A stretch of DNA of 5,838 nucleotides from assembly GCA_029861675.1 (NCBI GenBank), contig JAOTYV010000291.1, positions 1 to 5,838 on the forward strand, in the 5' to 3' direction. The notes beneath the pieces are model-generated. The model ran no database searches, was not told the DNA's origin, and saw only the letters and a program-made list of their open reading frames with translations. The stretch is from Alphaproteobacteria bacterium. Its GTDB lineage: Bacteria > Pseudomonadota > Alphaproteobacteria > UBA8366. Of the stretch, positions 5,738-5,838 are shown piece by piece. A program made the position numbers and the translations under genes. Positions within the stretch are counted from its first letter, which is position 1. Each line of letters begins with the position of its first letter.

Positions 5738-5767
5738 AATGCCCCATATCGACGGGGCATTAATTTT
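5738..5767 (+). terminator. Intrinsic-terminator-like hairpin with T-tail
   Basis: A perfect 8-bp stem, AATGCCCC / GGGGCATT, with an 8-base loop (ATATCGAC), followed by AATTTT. The GC-rich upper stem and T-run fit a rho-independent terminator on the plus strand, although the tail is short and interrupted by AA. It lies 143 bases past the SDR stop, which is far for a simple SDR terminator, and 11 bases before a likely start codon at 5779. An attenuator or riboswitch expression platform for the next gene is therefore an alternative. Confidence 0.55.
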
Positions 5768-5778
5768 GCGAGGCACCA

Positions 5779-5838
5779 ATGGGTTCGAATCCGCGGCAGT
5801 CGTCCAAAATGGTTTTTCGCTCCGTTCTGTGCGTGAGC
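5779..5838 (+). CDS. Possible start of a further gene, cut by the window end
   Basis: ATG at 5779 is preceded by GAGG (5770-5773) with a 5-base spacer, and the frame stays open for all 20 codons to the window end. The protein begins MGSNPRQSSK and then turns hydrophobic (MVFRSVLCVS), which could be the start of a signal peptide or membrane anchor. Twenty codons are too few to assign a family or rule out a chance open frame. The start lies 12 bases behind the terminator-like hairpin, so expression may depend on read-through or on a promoter upstream of the hairpins. The 5595-5717 stretch shows no coding signal and no convincing promoter; a TTGACC at 5671 lacks a matching -10. Confidence 0.35.
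   Translation, partial: MGSNPRQSSKMVFRSVLCVS

Noticed and set aside
5340..5747. A 135-codon minus-strand frame across the SDR 3' end.
   Set aside because: Most of it overlaps the SDR in antisense, the remainder reads through the hairpins, and it has no recognisable domain.
5782..5806. A tRNA 3'-end look-alike: GGTTCGAATCC followed by 3' sequence ending in TCCA, possibly an attachment-site remnant.
   Set aside because: The T-stem breaks at the third pair (G-G), no matching 5' acceptor strand (CGACTGC) or anticodon arm lies upstream, and the stretch reads as codons of a frame with a good ribosome binding site.

Overview
This window looks like a GC-rich proteobacterial chromosome, most likely an alphaproteobacterium. 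That is an inference from codon use and gene content (a beta-class carbonic anhydrase, a secreted histidine phosphatase, an SDR dehydrogenase and an amino-acid/imine catabolic cluster); no rRNA or marker gene fixes the taxon. I see no CRISPR array, no transposase or integrase and no convincing RNA gene.

Left region (1-3170), moderate GC. The 3' part of an ornithine cyclodeaminase/mu-crystallin family gene on the plus strand converges on a minus-strand gene series. Read in its own direction, that series is a RidA/YjgF-family protein (3170-2757), a DUF1028 protein with an Ntn-hydrolase-like N-terminus (2734-2054), a short remnant that reads like the N-terminus of a phytanoyl-CoA dioxygenase (PhyH) protein (2051-1869, with an internal stop), and an FMO/CzcO-like flavoprotein monooxygenase (1868-603). 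All lie on one strand with short spacers and look like an operon. The enzyme types (C-N oxidoreductase, Rid protein, putative amidohydrolase-fold protein, flavin monooxygenase, decayed dioxygenase) suggest oxidative breakdown of a nitrogen-containing compound, but the substrate cannot be read from the sequence.

Middle spacer (3171-3399). This is a divergent non-coding stretch, and base composition steps up across it. Sampled 60-base stretches go from about 53-55% GC on the left to 70-77% on the right.

Right region (3400-5594), high GC. It holds a secreted histidine phosphatase (plus), converging with 25 bases between on a beta-carbonic anhydrase (minus), which is divergent from an SDR-family oxidoreductase (plus). 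These look like separate housekeeping-type units rather than parts of the left cluster.

Right edge (5595-5838). About 120 bases show nothing I can support. Then come two tandem hairpins, the second with a T-rich tail like an intrinsic terminator, followed 12 bases later by a Shine-Dalgarno and an ATG that opens a reading frame running off the window. The hairpins could end the SDR transcript or form a leader for the next gene.

The most unusual items are the PhyH-like remnant inside the left operon, the RidA-family protein whose catalytic arginine position is cysteine, and the tandem-hairpin leader at the right edge. I found no clearly new multi-gene system.
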